DNA from: Chitinophagaceae bacterium
Lineage (GTDB): Bacteria; Bacteroidota; Bacteroidia; Chitinophagales; Chitinophagaceae
Reading direction: 5' to 3'
Assembly: GCA_017989935.1 (NCBI GenBank)
Contig: JAGNOY010000016.1
Coordinates: forward strand, 1-16,620
DNA length: 16,620 bases
Under the pieces are notes generated by a model. The model searched no databases and was not told where the DNA came from. It saw only the letters and a list, made by a program, of their open reading frames with translations. A program made the position numbers and the translations under genes. The stretch's first letter is position 1. The number at the start of each line of letters is the position of its first letter. This document shows positions 1 through 7,840 of the stretch, in pieces.

Positions 1-514
1 ATTGTTTACCTACAATTTCAATTTGCATGGCTCCTTTAGGTGCAGGATCAGTCATATTAAACCATGCCTTTAACCCAATTGCCACCAAAACGGCCATAGC
101 TAATGAAGGTATTGTAGTCGAAACTAATTCTAGTTTTGTGCTATGCGCAAAATTGTATGGAATTTTGTGACCAGTTCTTTGATATTTATAAGCAAACCAA
201 AACAAAAGAAATTGGGTAGCTAGAAATACAGACCCAGTTACATACAAGGTAATTTCAAACATTTGGTCGATATCCTTACCATGATCAGATGCAGATTCTG
301 GTATCATTAATGGCATCATATACTTATGACACGCGTATATTCCAACCATAAAAGCTACAAAAAGCACCAACATGGAATAACCGAGTAATTTATTTCGCTT
401 TTTGTCAAATGCTTCCTCTCCTTGTATCTGAGCAATCATTTCACTTGATCTCGACACTTGATACAACACTACAAAGATGAGTGCAACAAGAAGTATTAAT
501 AATAATCCTGACAT
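1..514 (-). CDS. coxB: Cytochrome c oxidase subunit II, N-terminal part (cut by window edge)
   Basis: Subunit II of a heme-copper terminal oxidase, which receives electrons from cytochrome c and passes them to subunit I. Only the first 171 residues are present and the gene continues beyond the left edge, so the CuA domain is not visible. Four hydrophobic segments can be seen at about residues 2-20, 44-66, 88-110 and 129-152. The last two, with the motif TKLELVSTTIPSL before the final helix, match the usual COX2 transmembrane hairpin; the first two are an N-terminal addition to the classic two-helix form. The ATG at 512-514 lies 18 bases after the actF stop, so it is probably co-transcribed with the ACIII genes. 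ACIII is known to form supercomplexes with aa3-type oxidases, which fits this order. The symbol rests on the transmembrane region and context only. Confidence 0.85.
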   Translation of the reverse strand, partial: MSGLLLILLVALIFVVLYQVSRSSEMIAQIQGEEAFDKKRNKLLGYSMLVLFVAFMVGIYACHKYMMPLMIPESASDHGKDIDQMFEITLYVTGSVFLATQFLLFWFAYKYQRTGHKIPYNFAHSTKLELVSTTIPSLAMAVLVAIGLKAWFNMTDPAPKGAMQIEIVGKQ

Positions 515-532
515 ATCTTTTCTTTTGTTTTA

Positions 533-1747
533 TTAACTTATATGAATGACTGTTTCTTTTAAGAATGGATGATTTTGTGGAATCAAAGGTGCTTTGGTTA
601 ATTTGTTACTCACAAGAAATAAAATCAACCCTATAAATCCACAAACTATTCCAATTTCAAACCAACCTATTGTCCAATGTTCACCCATTGTAGCAGGCAT
701 AACCATTTGGTAAAAATCTATCCAATGACCAATTAAGATGATTACTGCTACTAATGCCACCACAAAATAATTACGCTTATTGGGTCTTGGCATTAAAATT
801 AAAATTGGAGCAACGAAATTTAAAATCAAATTAATCCAATAGAAAAATTTATATGGCCCATGCATTCTGATTTTGAAGTAAATAGTTTCTTCGGGAATAT
901 TTGCATACCAAATTAACATGAATTGAGAAAACCATAAGTATGTCCAAAAGATACTGAAAGCAAACATAAATTTACCTACATCATGAATATGTTCATCAGT
1001 CACAATTTGCAAATAACCTTGGCGTTTTGTGTATAATAACCATAACATAATCATGCTCATTCCACTTACAAAAGAGCTAGCAAATGTATACCAGCTAAAC
1101 ATAGTAGAAAACCAATGAGCATCTAAACTCATAATCCATAACCAAGGAATTGTAGAGGCTAAAGTCAAGGCAAACACGAAAATAAATCCAGCCGAGTAAT
1201 TAAAATTCAACCAATATATTTTTGTTGATCCTTTAGGTTCAGTATCTTGTTTTACAGATAATTGTCTTATTTTAACTCCTAACCACCCCCATAAACTTAA
1301 AGTAAGAATAGTCCAAAAGGTGAAAAATCCTTTACTTAAGAAAAAATTCTTTAGGCCATTTAACGAATTTACTTCGATATAACCTGGTTTAACCCATTTA
1401 TAAATATGGTCATTGTTAGTCCAAACAATTGAAAGTAATACTGTTCCTGCGATGATAGCCATAATCCATACTATACTGCCAATGGACTCTGGAATTCGTC
1501 GAAAAGCTACTATCCATGCACCTTGTGCTAGTGAGGTGGCACTTAAAATAAATACACTCGCTAAACAGATTAATAAAAAGAATACACTATTTTGAAGCAT
1601 CACGGCCCAAAATCTATTTTGTGCCATTTGATCTTTAGACATCAGCAAAACTATGGCCCCTGCGATGAAGGTAATAATACCAATCGCCAATAAAATCAGG
1701 CTAGTATTTTTAAGTTTTGCGGGTATTTTAAATTCTTGCTGTAACAT
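533..1747 (-). CDS. actF: Alternative complex III membrane subunit ActF
   Basis: A 404-residue integral membrane protein, the sixth subunit of the quinol:cytochrome c oxidoreductase ACIII. About ten hydrophobic segments are visible, at roughly residues 17-37, 48-70, 88-109, 141-160, 182-207, 218-241, 261-283, 305-323, 332-355 and 363-384. Length and helix count match ActF, which is a structural relative of ActC (NrfD-like fold). No cofactor-binding cysteine or CxxCH motif is present, as expected. It begins 28 bases after actE and ends 18 bases before the oxidase subunit II gene. An AGGAG sequence sits directly against the ATG, too close for a normal ribosome binding site. Assignment rests on membrane topology, length and position in a complete act operon, so family membership is firm but individual quinone-site residues are not assigned. 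Confidence 0.92.
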   Translation of the reverse strand: MLQQEFKIPAKLKNTSLILLAIGIITFIAGAIVLLMSKDQMAQNRFWAVMLQNSVFFLLICLASVFILSATSLAQGAWIVAFRRIPESIGSIVWIMAIIAGTVLLSIVWTNNDHIYKWVKPGYIEVNSLNGLKNFFLSKGFFTFWTILTLSLWGWLGVKIRQLSVKQDTEPKGSTKIYWLNFNYSAGFIFVFALTLASTIPWLWIMSLDAHWFSTMFSWYTFASSFVSGMSMIMLWLLYTKRQGYLQIVTDEHIHDVGKFMFAFSIFWTYLWFSQFMLIWYANIPEETIYFKIRMHGPYKFFYWINLILNFVAPILILMPRPNKRNYFVVALVAVIILIGHWIDFYQMVMPATMGEHWTIGWFEIGIVCGFIGLILFLVSNKLTKAPLIPQNHPFLKETVIHIS

Positions 1748-1775
1748 CTCCTACTTTATTTTTTAATTCTAATTT

Positions 1776-2468
1776 TTATTTTGATGTGGGTTTGTCTGTA
1801 CTAGTTTTAGCATCGGCAACTGCCTTATCGCTTTTTGTTTCAACTGCCTTTACTTGTACAGAATCTTTCCCAACTGCACCTTTAACCATAGTAAATGGCT
1901 GGCCTCCATTTTCACTTTGTATTTTCTTTACATAAGCAACTACTTGCCATCTTTGCTTAGTATCAAGTTGACTTGCATAAGACCCCATCGAATTTTTACC
2001 ATACATGATAGCGTGATAAATTCTTCCTTGCGACATCGCTAAATACTTTTCACCACTTTTAAGGTTAGCAGGCATCACTGCAAACTTACCGCTTGTATAC
2101 AATGGCCCATTGCCGTCCATTTGTGTACCATGACAAATACCGCAATAAATCAAATATAATCTCTTACCTTCTTCAATATCCTTTTCCATTAAGTCTAATG
2201 AACAAACATGTGCATTAGCAGCCAATGTATCCATTTCGCTAATATGATCAGGCAAAGCTTGTTCGCGAGCTATTGTATTTGGTGCTGGCATTTTGTTGTA
2301 AGCCCCTCCTTGTTTTTCAATTTTCTCAGTTCCATTATAATAATCTACTGCTCTTGAATAGACCATATCCGGGGCATAAACCCTACCCGGTTTACGACTA
2401 TAGTCACTGCATGACACAATTACTATAGCTGTGAATAGAAATAATAAAGATATATTTAACTTCTTCAT
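1776..2468 (-). CDS. actE: ACIII monoheme cytochrome c lipoprotein ActE
   Basis: A 230-residue c-type cytochrome, the lipid-anchored heme subunit of ACIII on the periplasmic side. The start at 2468 gives a lipoprotein signal peptide with lipobox I-V-S-C and lipidated Cys20. A single heme site, CGICH, is at residues 109-113. Met161 in the GKNSMGSYASQL segment is the likely distal ligand by analogy with class I cytochromes. The last 30 residues are a Lys/Ala/Thr/Ser-rich tail with no fold apparent. The reading frame is open upstream to 2564, but that extension would overlap actD by 92 bases and bury the signal peptide 32 residues inside, so the shorter start is preferred. Only 4 bases separate it from the actD stop, which suggests translational coupling. 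Confidence 0.93.
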   Translation of the reverse strand: MKKLNISLLFLFTAIVIVSCSDYSRKPGRVYAPDMVYSRAVDYYNGTEKIEKQGGAYNKMPAPNTIAREQALPDHISEMDTLAANAHVCSLDLMEKDIEEGKRLYLIYCGICHGTQMDGNGPLYTSGKFAVMPANLKSGEKYLAMSQGRIYHAIMYGKNSMGSYASQLDTKQRWQVVAYVKKIQSENGGQPFTMVKGAVGKDSVQVKAVETKSDKAVADAKTSTDKPTSK

Positions 2469-2472
2469 GTGC

Positions 2473-3054
2473 TTAGGCAAGTTGTTGTTGTATTTCGTAA
2501 TCTTCTTTTTTGTCAAATCTACCATACCACCATTCTGATTCTGCAATTTGAATATTGGTCTCATCTGCTCCTGTTGACTTTAAAAAGGCTTCAGTTTCTG
2601 CAGCATTTGTTTCAGTTACTTCAATCACCATCACAAACTTATCATCAGTTTGTCTTGGATTAAAAATATGTTTTTTTACACCTGGCATAATTTGATTCAA
2701 ATAACAAAACGTCAAAACCATACCAACAGCAGCAAATAATACCGTCAATTCGAATGTAATTGGAATAAAAGCGGGTAACGGGAAGTGTGGTTTACCTCCA
2801 AAATTTTGAGGCCAATCTGTGGTAAATATCCATCCCATAAATCCTAAAGCAGTGCAAGTTCCTGTAATTCCATATATAAATCCTGCGATATGTAAATCAC
2901 TTTCTTTTTCACCTAATGCCACATCTAAACCGTGTACAGCAAATGGAGTGTACACATCATGAATTTTGTACCCGGCACCACGTACCTTTTTTACTGCGGG
3001 AAACAAGACTGCTTCATCGCTATAAGTGGCTACTGCAAATTTTTTAATACTCAT
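2473..3054 (-). CDS. actD: ACIII subunit ActD (DUF3341 family)
   Basis: A 193-residue protein matching ActD, the small two-helix ACIII subunit (DUF3341). An N-terminal soluble part (residues 1-50) contains the pattern YSDEAVLFPAVKKVRGAGY, typical of the family. It is followed by two transmembrane segments at about 54-78 and 94-119 and a C-terminal cytoplasmic part from about 125 with a second soluble segment. It has no heme, Fe-S or other cofactor motif. Its role in ACIII is structural, packing against the ActC/ActF membrane subunits. It lies 34 bases after actC and 4 bases before actE. The sequence TAAAGGT immediately before the ATG is a weak ribosome binding site at best. Confidence 0.93.
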   Translation of the reverse strand: MSIKKFAVATYSDEAVLFPAVKKVRGAGYKIHDVYTPFAVHGLDVALGEKESDLHIAGFIYGITGTCTALGFMGWIFTTDWPQNFGGKPHFPLPAFIPITFELTVLFAAVGMVLTFCYLNQIMPGVKKHIFNPRQTDDKFVMVIEVTETNAAETEAFLKSTGADETNIQIAESEWWYGRFDKKEDYEIQQQLA

Positions 3055-3088
3055 ACCTTTAATATAAAAAGTGAAGGGTTATACTTGT

Positions 3089-4519
3089 TTAGTGATGATG
3101 TGATTGTTCTTCAATAAAATGCTCAGTATTTTCAGATTCAATACTTGACATTGATTGTTTGAAATTCTCACCACTGGTTTTTAAAATAAATTTAATCTCT
3201 GCAATGGCTATCACAGGGAAATACTTGGCAAATAAGAAATAGCACGTGAAGAATAATCCAAATGAACCTAGATAAAATCCTACCTCAGGCCAAGATGGCG
3301 TGTAATAACTCCAGCTACTTGGTAAATAATCGCGATGTAAAGACATGATAATTACAAAACGTTCAAACCACATCCCGATATTTACGATAATACTCATAAA
3401 GAAGGTAAACCAAATATTACGACGTAATTTCTTGAACCAGAATAATTGTGGAGAAACCACATTGCAAGTCATCATCGCCCAATAAGCCCACCAATATGGA
3501 CCTAATACACGAAGACGAAATGCTTCCTGCTCCCATAATACGCCACTATAATAAGCTATAAACAATTCAGTTAAATAAGCTACACCTACAATTGATCCAG
3601 TTAATACGATTACCTTATTCATCGCTTCAAGATGGCCAATGGTAATATAATCTTCTAACTTAAGCACTTTACGTGTGATAATCAACAAGGTTTGTACCAT
3701 CGCAAAACCAGAAAACACAGCTCCTGCAACGAAGTAAGGAGGAAAGATGGTTGTATGCCATCCAGGAATCACAGAAGTAGCAAAGTCAAAAGATACAATC
3801 GTATGCACTGAAAGTACAAGCGGCGTACTCAAACCTGCTAAAACTAAAGATAACATTTCATGACGTTGCCAGTGCTTAGCACTTCCTGCCCAACCGAAAG
3901 AAGCAACACCATAAGCTAGTTTTCTAAACTTAGTTTGTGCACGATCACGTAGAGTAGCAAAGTCAGGAATTAACCCAGAATACCAAAATAATAAAGAAAC
4001 TGTAAAATAAGTTGATATCGCAAACACGTCCCATAATAATGGAGAAACAAAGTTTGGCCAAAGCGGACCACGAGTATTTCCATAAGGTAACACAAAAAAG
4101 GCATCCCATACACGACCCATGTGCCAAATTGGAAATTGTCCTGCACACATAACTGCAAAAATCGTCATCGCTTCCGCAGCTCGATTCACCCCGGTTCTCC
4201 AACCTTGTCTGAATAGTAATAAGATCGCAGAAATCAACGTACCAGCGTGACCAATACCAACCCACCATACGAAGTTGGTGATATCCCAACCCCATCCAAT
4301 GGTTCTGTTTAAATTCCATACACCAGTTCCCCAATAAACTTCCCAGGTTACACTAAACACGCCAAACAATAGCAAGGATAGTGATATCCAAAAGCCTACT
4401 TTCCAAAGCTGGGTAGGCGCATTCTCAATAGGGGCACAAATTTCTTCAGTTACCTGATGATAATCTTTTTGGCCATCTACTAAGGCTTCCCTAATAACCG
4501 ATTCGTACTTTAAATGCAT
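3089..4519 (-). CDS. actC: ACIII quinone-site membrane subunit ActC (NrfD/PsrC family)
   Basis: A 476-residue polytopic membrane protein of the NrfD/PsrC family, the ACIII subunit next to the ActB Fe-S chain and the main candidate for menaquinol oxidation. About ten hydrophobic segments are visible, at roughly residues 40-62, 80-104, 117-135, 158-183, 222-245, 257-284, 301-327, 340-362, 367-392 and 412-438. Family landmarks include GIGHAGTLISAILLLFRQ (88-105) and HTIVSFDFATSVIPGWH (239-255). Known ACIII structures place quinone-binding residues in the first helix bundle; which residues act here is inference. The C-terminus is polar and ends in three histidines. It begins 54 bases after the actB stop, with a small hairpin in that gap, and is followed by actD after 34 bases. 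Confidence 0.95.
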   Translation of the reverse strand: MHLKYESVIREALVDGQKDYHQVTEEICAPIENAPTQLWKVGFWISLSLLLFGVFSVTWEVYWGTGVWNLNRTIGWGWDITNFVWWVGIGHAGTLISAILLLFRQGWRTGVNRAAEAMTIFAVMCAGQFPIWHMGRVWDAFFVLPYGNTRGPLWPNFVSPLLWDVFAISTYFTVSLLFWYSGLIPDFATLRDRAQTKFRKLAYGVASFGWAGSAKHWQRHEMLSLVLAGLSTPLVLSVHTIVSFDFATSVIPGWHTTIFPPYFVAGAVFSGFAMVQTLLIITRKVLKLEDYITIGHLEAMNKVIVLTGSIVGVAYLTELFIAYYSGVLWEQEAFRLRVLGPYWWAYWAMMTCNVVSPQLFWFKKLRRNIWFTFFMSIIVNIGMWFERFVIIMSLHRDYLPSSWSYYTPSWPEVGFYLGSFGLFFTCYFLFAKYFPVIAIAEIKFILKTSGENFKQSMSSIESENTEHFIEEQSHHH

Positions 4520-4538
4520 ATCTTCATTTGTTTTTTAA

Positions 4539-4556
4539 CACCTATATGACTAGGTG
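4539..4556 (-). other. Intercistronic hairpin between actB and actC
   Basis: CACCTA at 4539-4544 and TAGGTG at 4551-4556 form a perfect 6-bp stem with a 6-base loop in the 54-base gap between actB and actC. In the operon RNA it is followed by an A-rich run, not a U run, so it does not look like an intrinsic terminator. It could be an RNA processing or stability element that adjusts the amount of actC relative to actB. Its function is not shown by the sequence. Confidence 0.4.
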
Positions 4557-4573
4557 AAAGAAATTTTTTATGT

Positions 4574-7500
4574 TTACGCATGAGCTGCTTCTGCTCCATG
4601 TCCCTTATCCTCAGGATTGGCGCTCATCAACTCATTTGCATTTCTAATTTTTGATAAATAATTTACATTAGGCAAAGTGTGAATGTCTTCCAATACATGG
4701 AATACACGCTCTTTCTGCTCTTCATATCTCAATTTAAAGATTTGACTCTCTTTGTCGTTCACATTTCCAAACACAATGGCATCAGTTGGACATGCTTGTT
4801 GGCAAGCCACTTTTGCTTCTCCATCTTTCATTGTACGACCTTGCTTCTTAGCTGTTGCTTTTGCAGATTGCAGACGCTGTACACAGAAACTACATTTTTC
4901 CATTACACCACGACTACGCACGGTCACATCAGGATTTAATACCATACGCGTAATGTCATTGTTCATATCATCACGACGTCCATCAGTAAACACATTATCC
5001 TCAAAACAATCTGCCTCATTCCAATCTCTCCAATTAAATCTTCTAACTTTATATGGACAGTTATTTGCGCAATAACGTGTTCCAATACAACGGTTGTAAG
5101 CCATTTGATTCATCCCTTCGCTACTATGATTTGTTGCATTTACAGGACAAACATTTTCGCAAGGTGCATTATCACAATGCTGACATATCATTGGCTGAAA
5201 CAGAGTTTGAATAGAATCAGGCTTGCTTGGATCACCTGCAAAATATCTATCAATACGTATCCAATGCATATCATGTACTAGTAAAACTTGTGCCTTACCA
5301 ACTACAGAAACATTGTTCTCGGCTTGACAAGCAATTGTGCATGAACCACATCCTACACAACTATTCAAATCAATACTCATACCCCATTTCATCCCAAGAG
5401 ATTCAAAATTTGGATACAAGGTTCCATTTTCTCTGTAAGCCTCTTGCCAATCAGCCTCAGCCTTTGTTTTTTCTTCAACAGCTGCATGACCATGTTCTGC
5501 TGCATGTTTATCTTCAGAAGCTGCGTGTTCTTCTCCACCATGATGAACTACACCATTAGGTGAAGTATAATGTCCGAATTCAGCTTTACGCTCTTCATAT
5601 AATTCAGCTGGATTCTTTTGGAATTCCTCTAAAGTAAATTCATGAATAATCGGACGATCGTTCTGATAACTATGATGAGTTTGCGTAATAGCTAAATCAT
5701 ATGTTGCATTTGTATTAGCAAGTTCAACCGAATAAGCATAAAAATTTGCATTTCCATCAGCATCTTTAGTCACCATAGGATATACATTCACACCTGTTCC
5801 TGCAGCAGCCAAGCCAACTGATTTTTCACGGCCATAACCTACTGCCACTGCCACTACATCATCATGAACCCCAGGCACAACCAATACAGGTAATTTAATT
5901 TCCTGATTGCCCGCTTTGATAGAAAATACTTTTTTAGCTCGTTGAACTTCGTTCAATTCAGTTAGTTCAGCACCCATCGCTTTGGCACGATTTGGCGACA
6001 TTATCACATAATTATCCCAAGTACATTTAGTAATTGGATCAGGCATTTCCTGCAACCATGGATTATTACTCCATGCACCACCTCGGCCTATCCCTACTTT
6101 TTCATAAATCACTAATTCGGCTTTTCCTTCTGCACTTGACTTGATAGCAGCAACTTTAGCCATGGCATCTGCTACATTACCAAGGAATGCTTCCCCAGAC
6201 ATTGACATTGCTTCTGGTTCAATAATTCCACTTTGGATGGTGGCATCGAAAGCAGCTTGACTTCCTAATTTTCCAATCCAATAATTTTTTACAAAATCAA
6301 AATGAGTTATTGGATTTCCTGCCCATTTCAACAAAGATTCTTGAAAAGCTCTTGTTTTAAATAAAGGAGAAATGGTAGGTTGCATAAAGGAAGTATATCC
6401 TGTATGCGATGAAGCATCACCCCAACTTTCTAACCAATGATGGGAAGGTGCTGCAATTTTACACTTTGCAGTAGTTTCATCATTACGTTCGTTGAACGAA
6501 ACTGATAAACGGACTTTAGATAATCCATCTGCAATGGCTTTTCCGTTTACATTATCATATACAGGGTTACAATCATAAAACATCACACCCCCTACTTGAC
6601 CATTTTTCATGGCTTCAGCGAAGGCATTCATGTCTGAATCGTTTCCTTGTTTGCTTAAATTAGTATGACTGAAAGTAATTGTGGTACCAAATGCACCAAT
6701 AGCATGATTAATTGCATTCACCAAGGTTTGTACATTGGCATCATTGCTTCCACAAACAACCAAAGCAGCACCTTTATTTGCATTTAAATCAGTCACAATT
6801 TTTTTCACAGCAGCATTTAAGCTTGCATTCACATTGGCACTAGTACCACTCAAACCACCTAAGATAGCAGCTGCAACAGCCCCATATTGAGAAGGTTTGC
6901 AAGTATATCTTTCATCGGCACTTCCTCCAGTCAAACTCATCATACCTTCTACTTGATAGTGCTTACTCATGGTAGGATTCTTCGCACTTATCTTACGTGT
7001 TTTACCATACTGCTTAGCATAAATTTCCGGAGAAATCCATGTTCCTAAGAAATCCGCACCGATACTTACAATAACTTTTGCATTATCGAAACGATAGGCA
7101 GGAATAGCTCTTTTTCCAAAAGAACGCAAATTGGCATCTAACATACCACTATATGAAACAGCATCATACATGATGTGCTTTGTAGAAGGATACTTTTGTA
7201 TAAATTGAGCTACCGCAGAAGCAGTAGATTCGCTATTTATGGTTGAAGTAACTAGATATAAAGGTTGTCCGCCCAAGCTATTTAATCCATCAGTCACCAT
7301 TTTATCTACAGCCTCCCAAGTATTTTCTTTACCCTCAATCGTTGGAAATTTCAAACGAGCTGCGTCATACAAATTCAATACTGAACCTTGTACACGCGCT
7401 GTAGTTGAACCTTGTGTTAATTTACTATCCGAATTCCCTTCAATTTTAATGGGTCTTCCCTCACGAGTTCTTACCAATACTGGTACCGCCTCTCCGCCAT

Positions 7501-7789
7501 CTACATAGGTTGATGCATAAAGCAAAGGCACACCTGGTGTAACATTTTCTGGTTTAATGGCATAAGGAATCGCATTGCGCACAGGCATTTCACAACTTGC
7601 GGCGATGGTAGCAGCTACTGTACTAAATCCTAGATACTTTAAAAAGTCGCGACGAGAAGTATTCGCATCCGCAAGCTGATCAAATTCACCAAATGGCAAT
7701 TCCTCACGAAACTCTTTGGATTGATCTTCCTTGAATTGTTGAGTCGGATTTAATTCTTCTAATCCCTGCCAATATTGCTTTTTACTCAT
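4574..7789 (-). CDS. actB: ACIII iron-sulfur subunit ActB (MopB-like plus Fe-S domains)
   Basis: The large 1071-residue periplasmic subunit of ACIII. A twin-arginine motif SRRDFLK (residues 45-51) precedes a hydrophobic stretch ending in AASC (Cys66), so it is a Tat substrate and possibly lipidated. Residues 70-740 resemble the molybdopterin oxidoreductase fold; in ACIII this domain is known to lack the cofactor. A His/Glu/Ala-rich linker (749-772) leads to a four-cluster ferredoxin domain. Its Cys sets are C811/C814/C817/C821, C869/C872/C877/C881, C901/C907/C911 and C966/C969/C996/C1000. The third set has Thr904 where a fourth Cys is normal, which fits the one [3Fe-4S] and three [4Fe-4S] clusters known for ActB. 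These clusters line the path from ActC toward the hemes. It starts 51 bases after the actA stop. Confidence 0.96.
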   Translation of the reverse strand: MSKKQYWQGLEELNPTQQFKEDQSKEFREELPFGEFDQLADANTSRRDFLKYLGFSTVAATIAASCEMPVRNAIPYAIKPENVTPGVPLLYASTYVDGGEAVPVLVRTREGRPIKIEGNSDSKLTQGSTTARVQGSVLNLYDAARLKFPTIEGKENTWEAVDKMVTDGLNSLGGQPLYLVTSTINSESTASAVAQFIQKYPSTKHIMYDAVSYSGMLDANLRSFGKRAIPAYRFDNAKVIVSIGADFLGTWISPEIYAKQYGKTRKISAKNPTMSKHYQVEGMMSLTGGSADERYTCKPSQYGAVAAAILGGLSGTSANVNASLNAAVKKIVTDLNANKGAALVVCGSNDANVQTLVNAINHAIGAFGTTITFSHTNLSKQGNDSDMNAFAEAMKNGQVGGVMFYDCNPVYDNVNGKAIADGLSKVRLSVSFNERNDETTAKCKIAAPSHHWLESWGDASSHTGYTSFMQPTISPLFKTRAFQESLLKWAGNPITHFDFVKNYWIGKLGSQAAFDATIQSGIIEPEAMSMSGEAFLGNVADAMAKVAAIKSSAEGKAELVIYEKVGIGRGGAWSNNPWLQEMPDPITKCTWDNYVIMSPNRAKAMGAELTELNEVQRAKKVFSIKAGNQEIKLPVLVVPGVHDDVVAVAVGYGREKSVGLAAAGTGVNVYPMVTKDADGNANFYAYSVELANTNATYDLAITQTHHSYQNDRPIIHEFTLEEFQKNPAELYEERKAEFGHYTSPNGVVHHGGEEHAASEDKHAAEHGHAAVEEKTKAEADWQEAYRENGTLYPNFESLGMKWGMSIDLNSCVGCGSCTIACQAENNVSVVGKAQVLLVHDMHWIRIDRYFAGDPSKPDSIQTLFQPMICQHCDNAPCENVCPVNATNHSSEGMNQMAYNRCIGTRYCANNCPYKVRRFNWRDWNEADCFEDNVFTDGRRDDMNNDITRMVLNPDVTVRSRGVMEKCSFCVQRLQSAKATAKKQGRTMKDGEAKVACQQACPTDAIVFGNVNDKESQIFKLRYEEQKERVFHVLEDIHTLPNVNYLSKIRNANELMSANPEDKGHGAEAAHA

Positions 7790-7807
7790 ATGATTTCGGG
7801 GTTCGAT

Positions 7808-7827
7808 ATTCGAGTTATTTGTCGAAT
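7808..7827 (-). other. Intercistronic hairpin between actA and actB
   Basis: ATTCGA at 7808-7813 and TCGAAT at 7822-7827 form a perfect 6-bp inverted repeat with an 8-base loop in the 51-base gap between actA and actB. The stem is AT-rich and weak and no U run follows in the operon direction. Together with the hairpin between actB and actC it marks both long gaps of the operon. A role in RNA processing is only a guess. Confidence 0.3.
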
Positions 7828-7840
7828 GAATTTAATTTTA

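Noticed and set aside
2469..2564. N-terminal extension of actE beginning at 2564
   Set aside because: It would overlap actD by 92 bases and place a clear lipoprotein signal peptide 32 residues inside the protein.
3963..4334. 123-codon alternative frame inside actC
   Set aside because: It is a shadow of the conserved ActC reading frame with no family features of its own.
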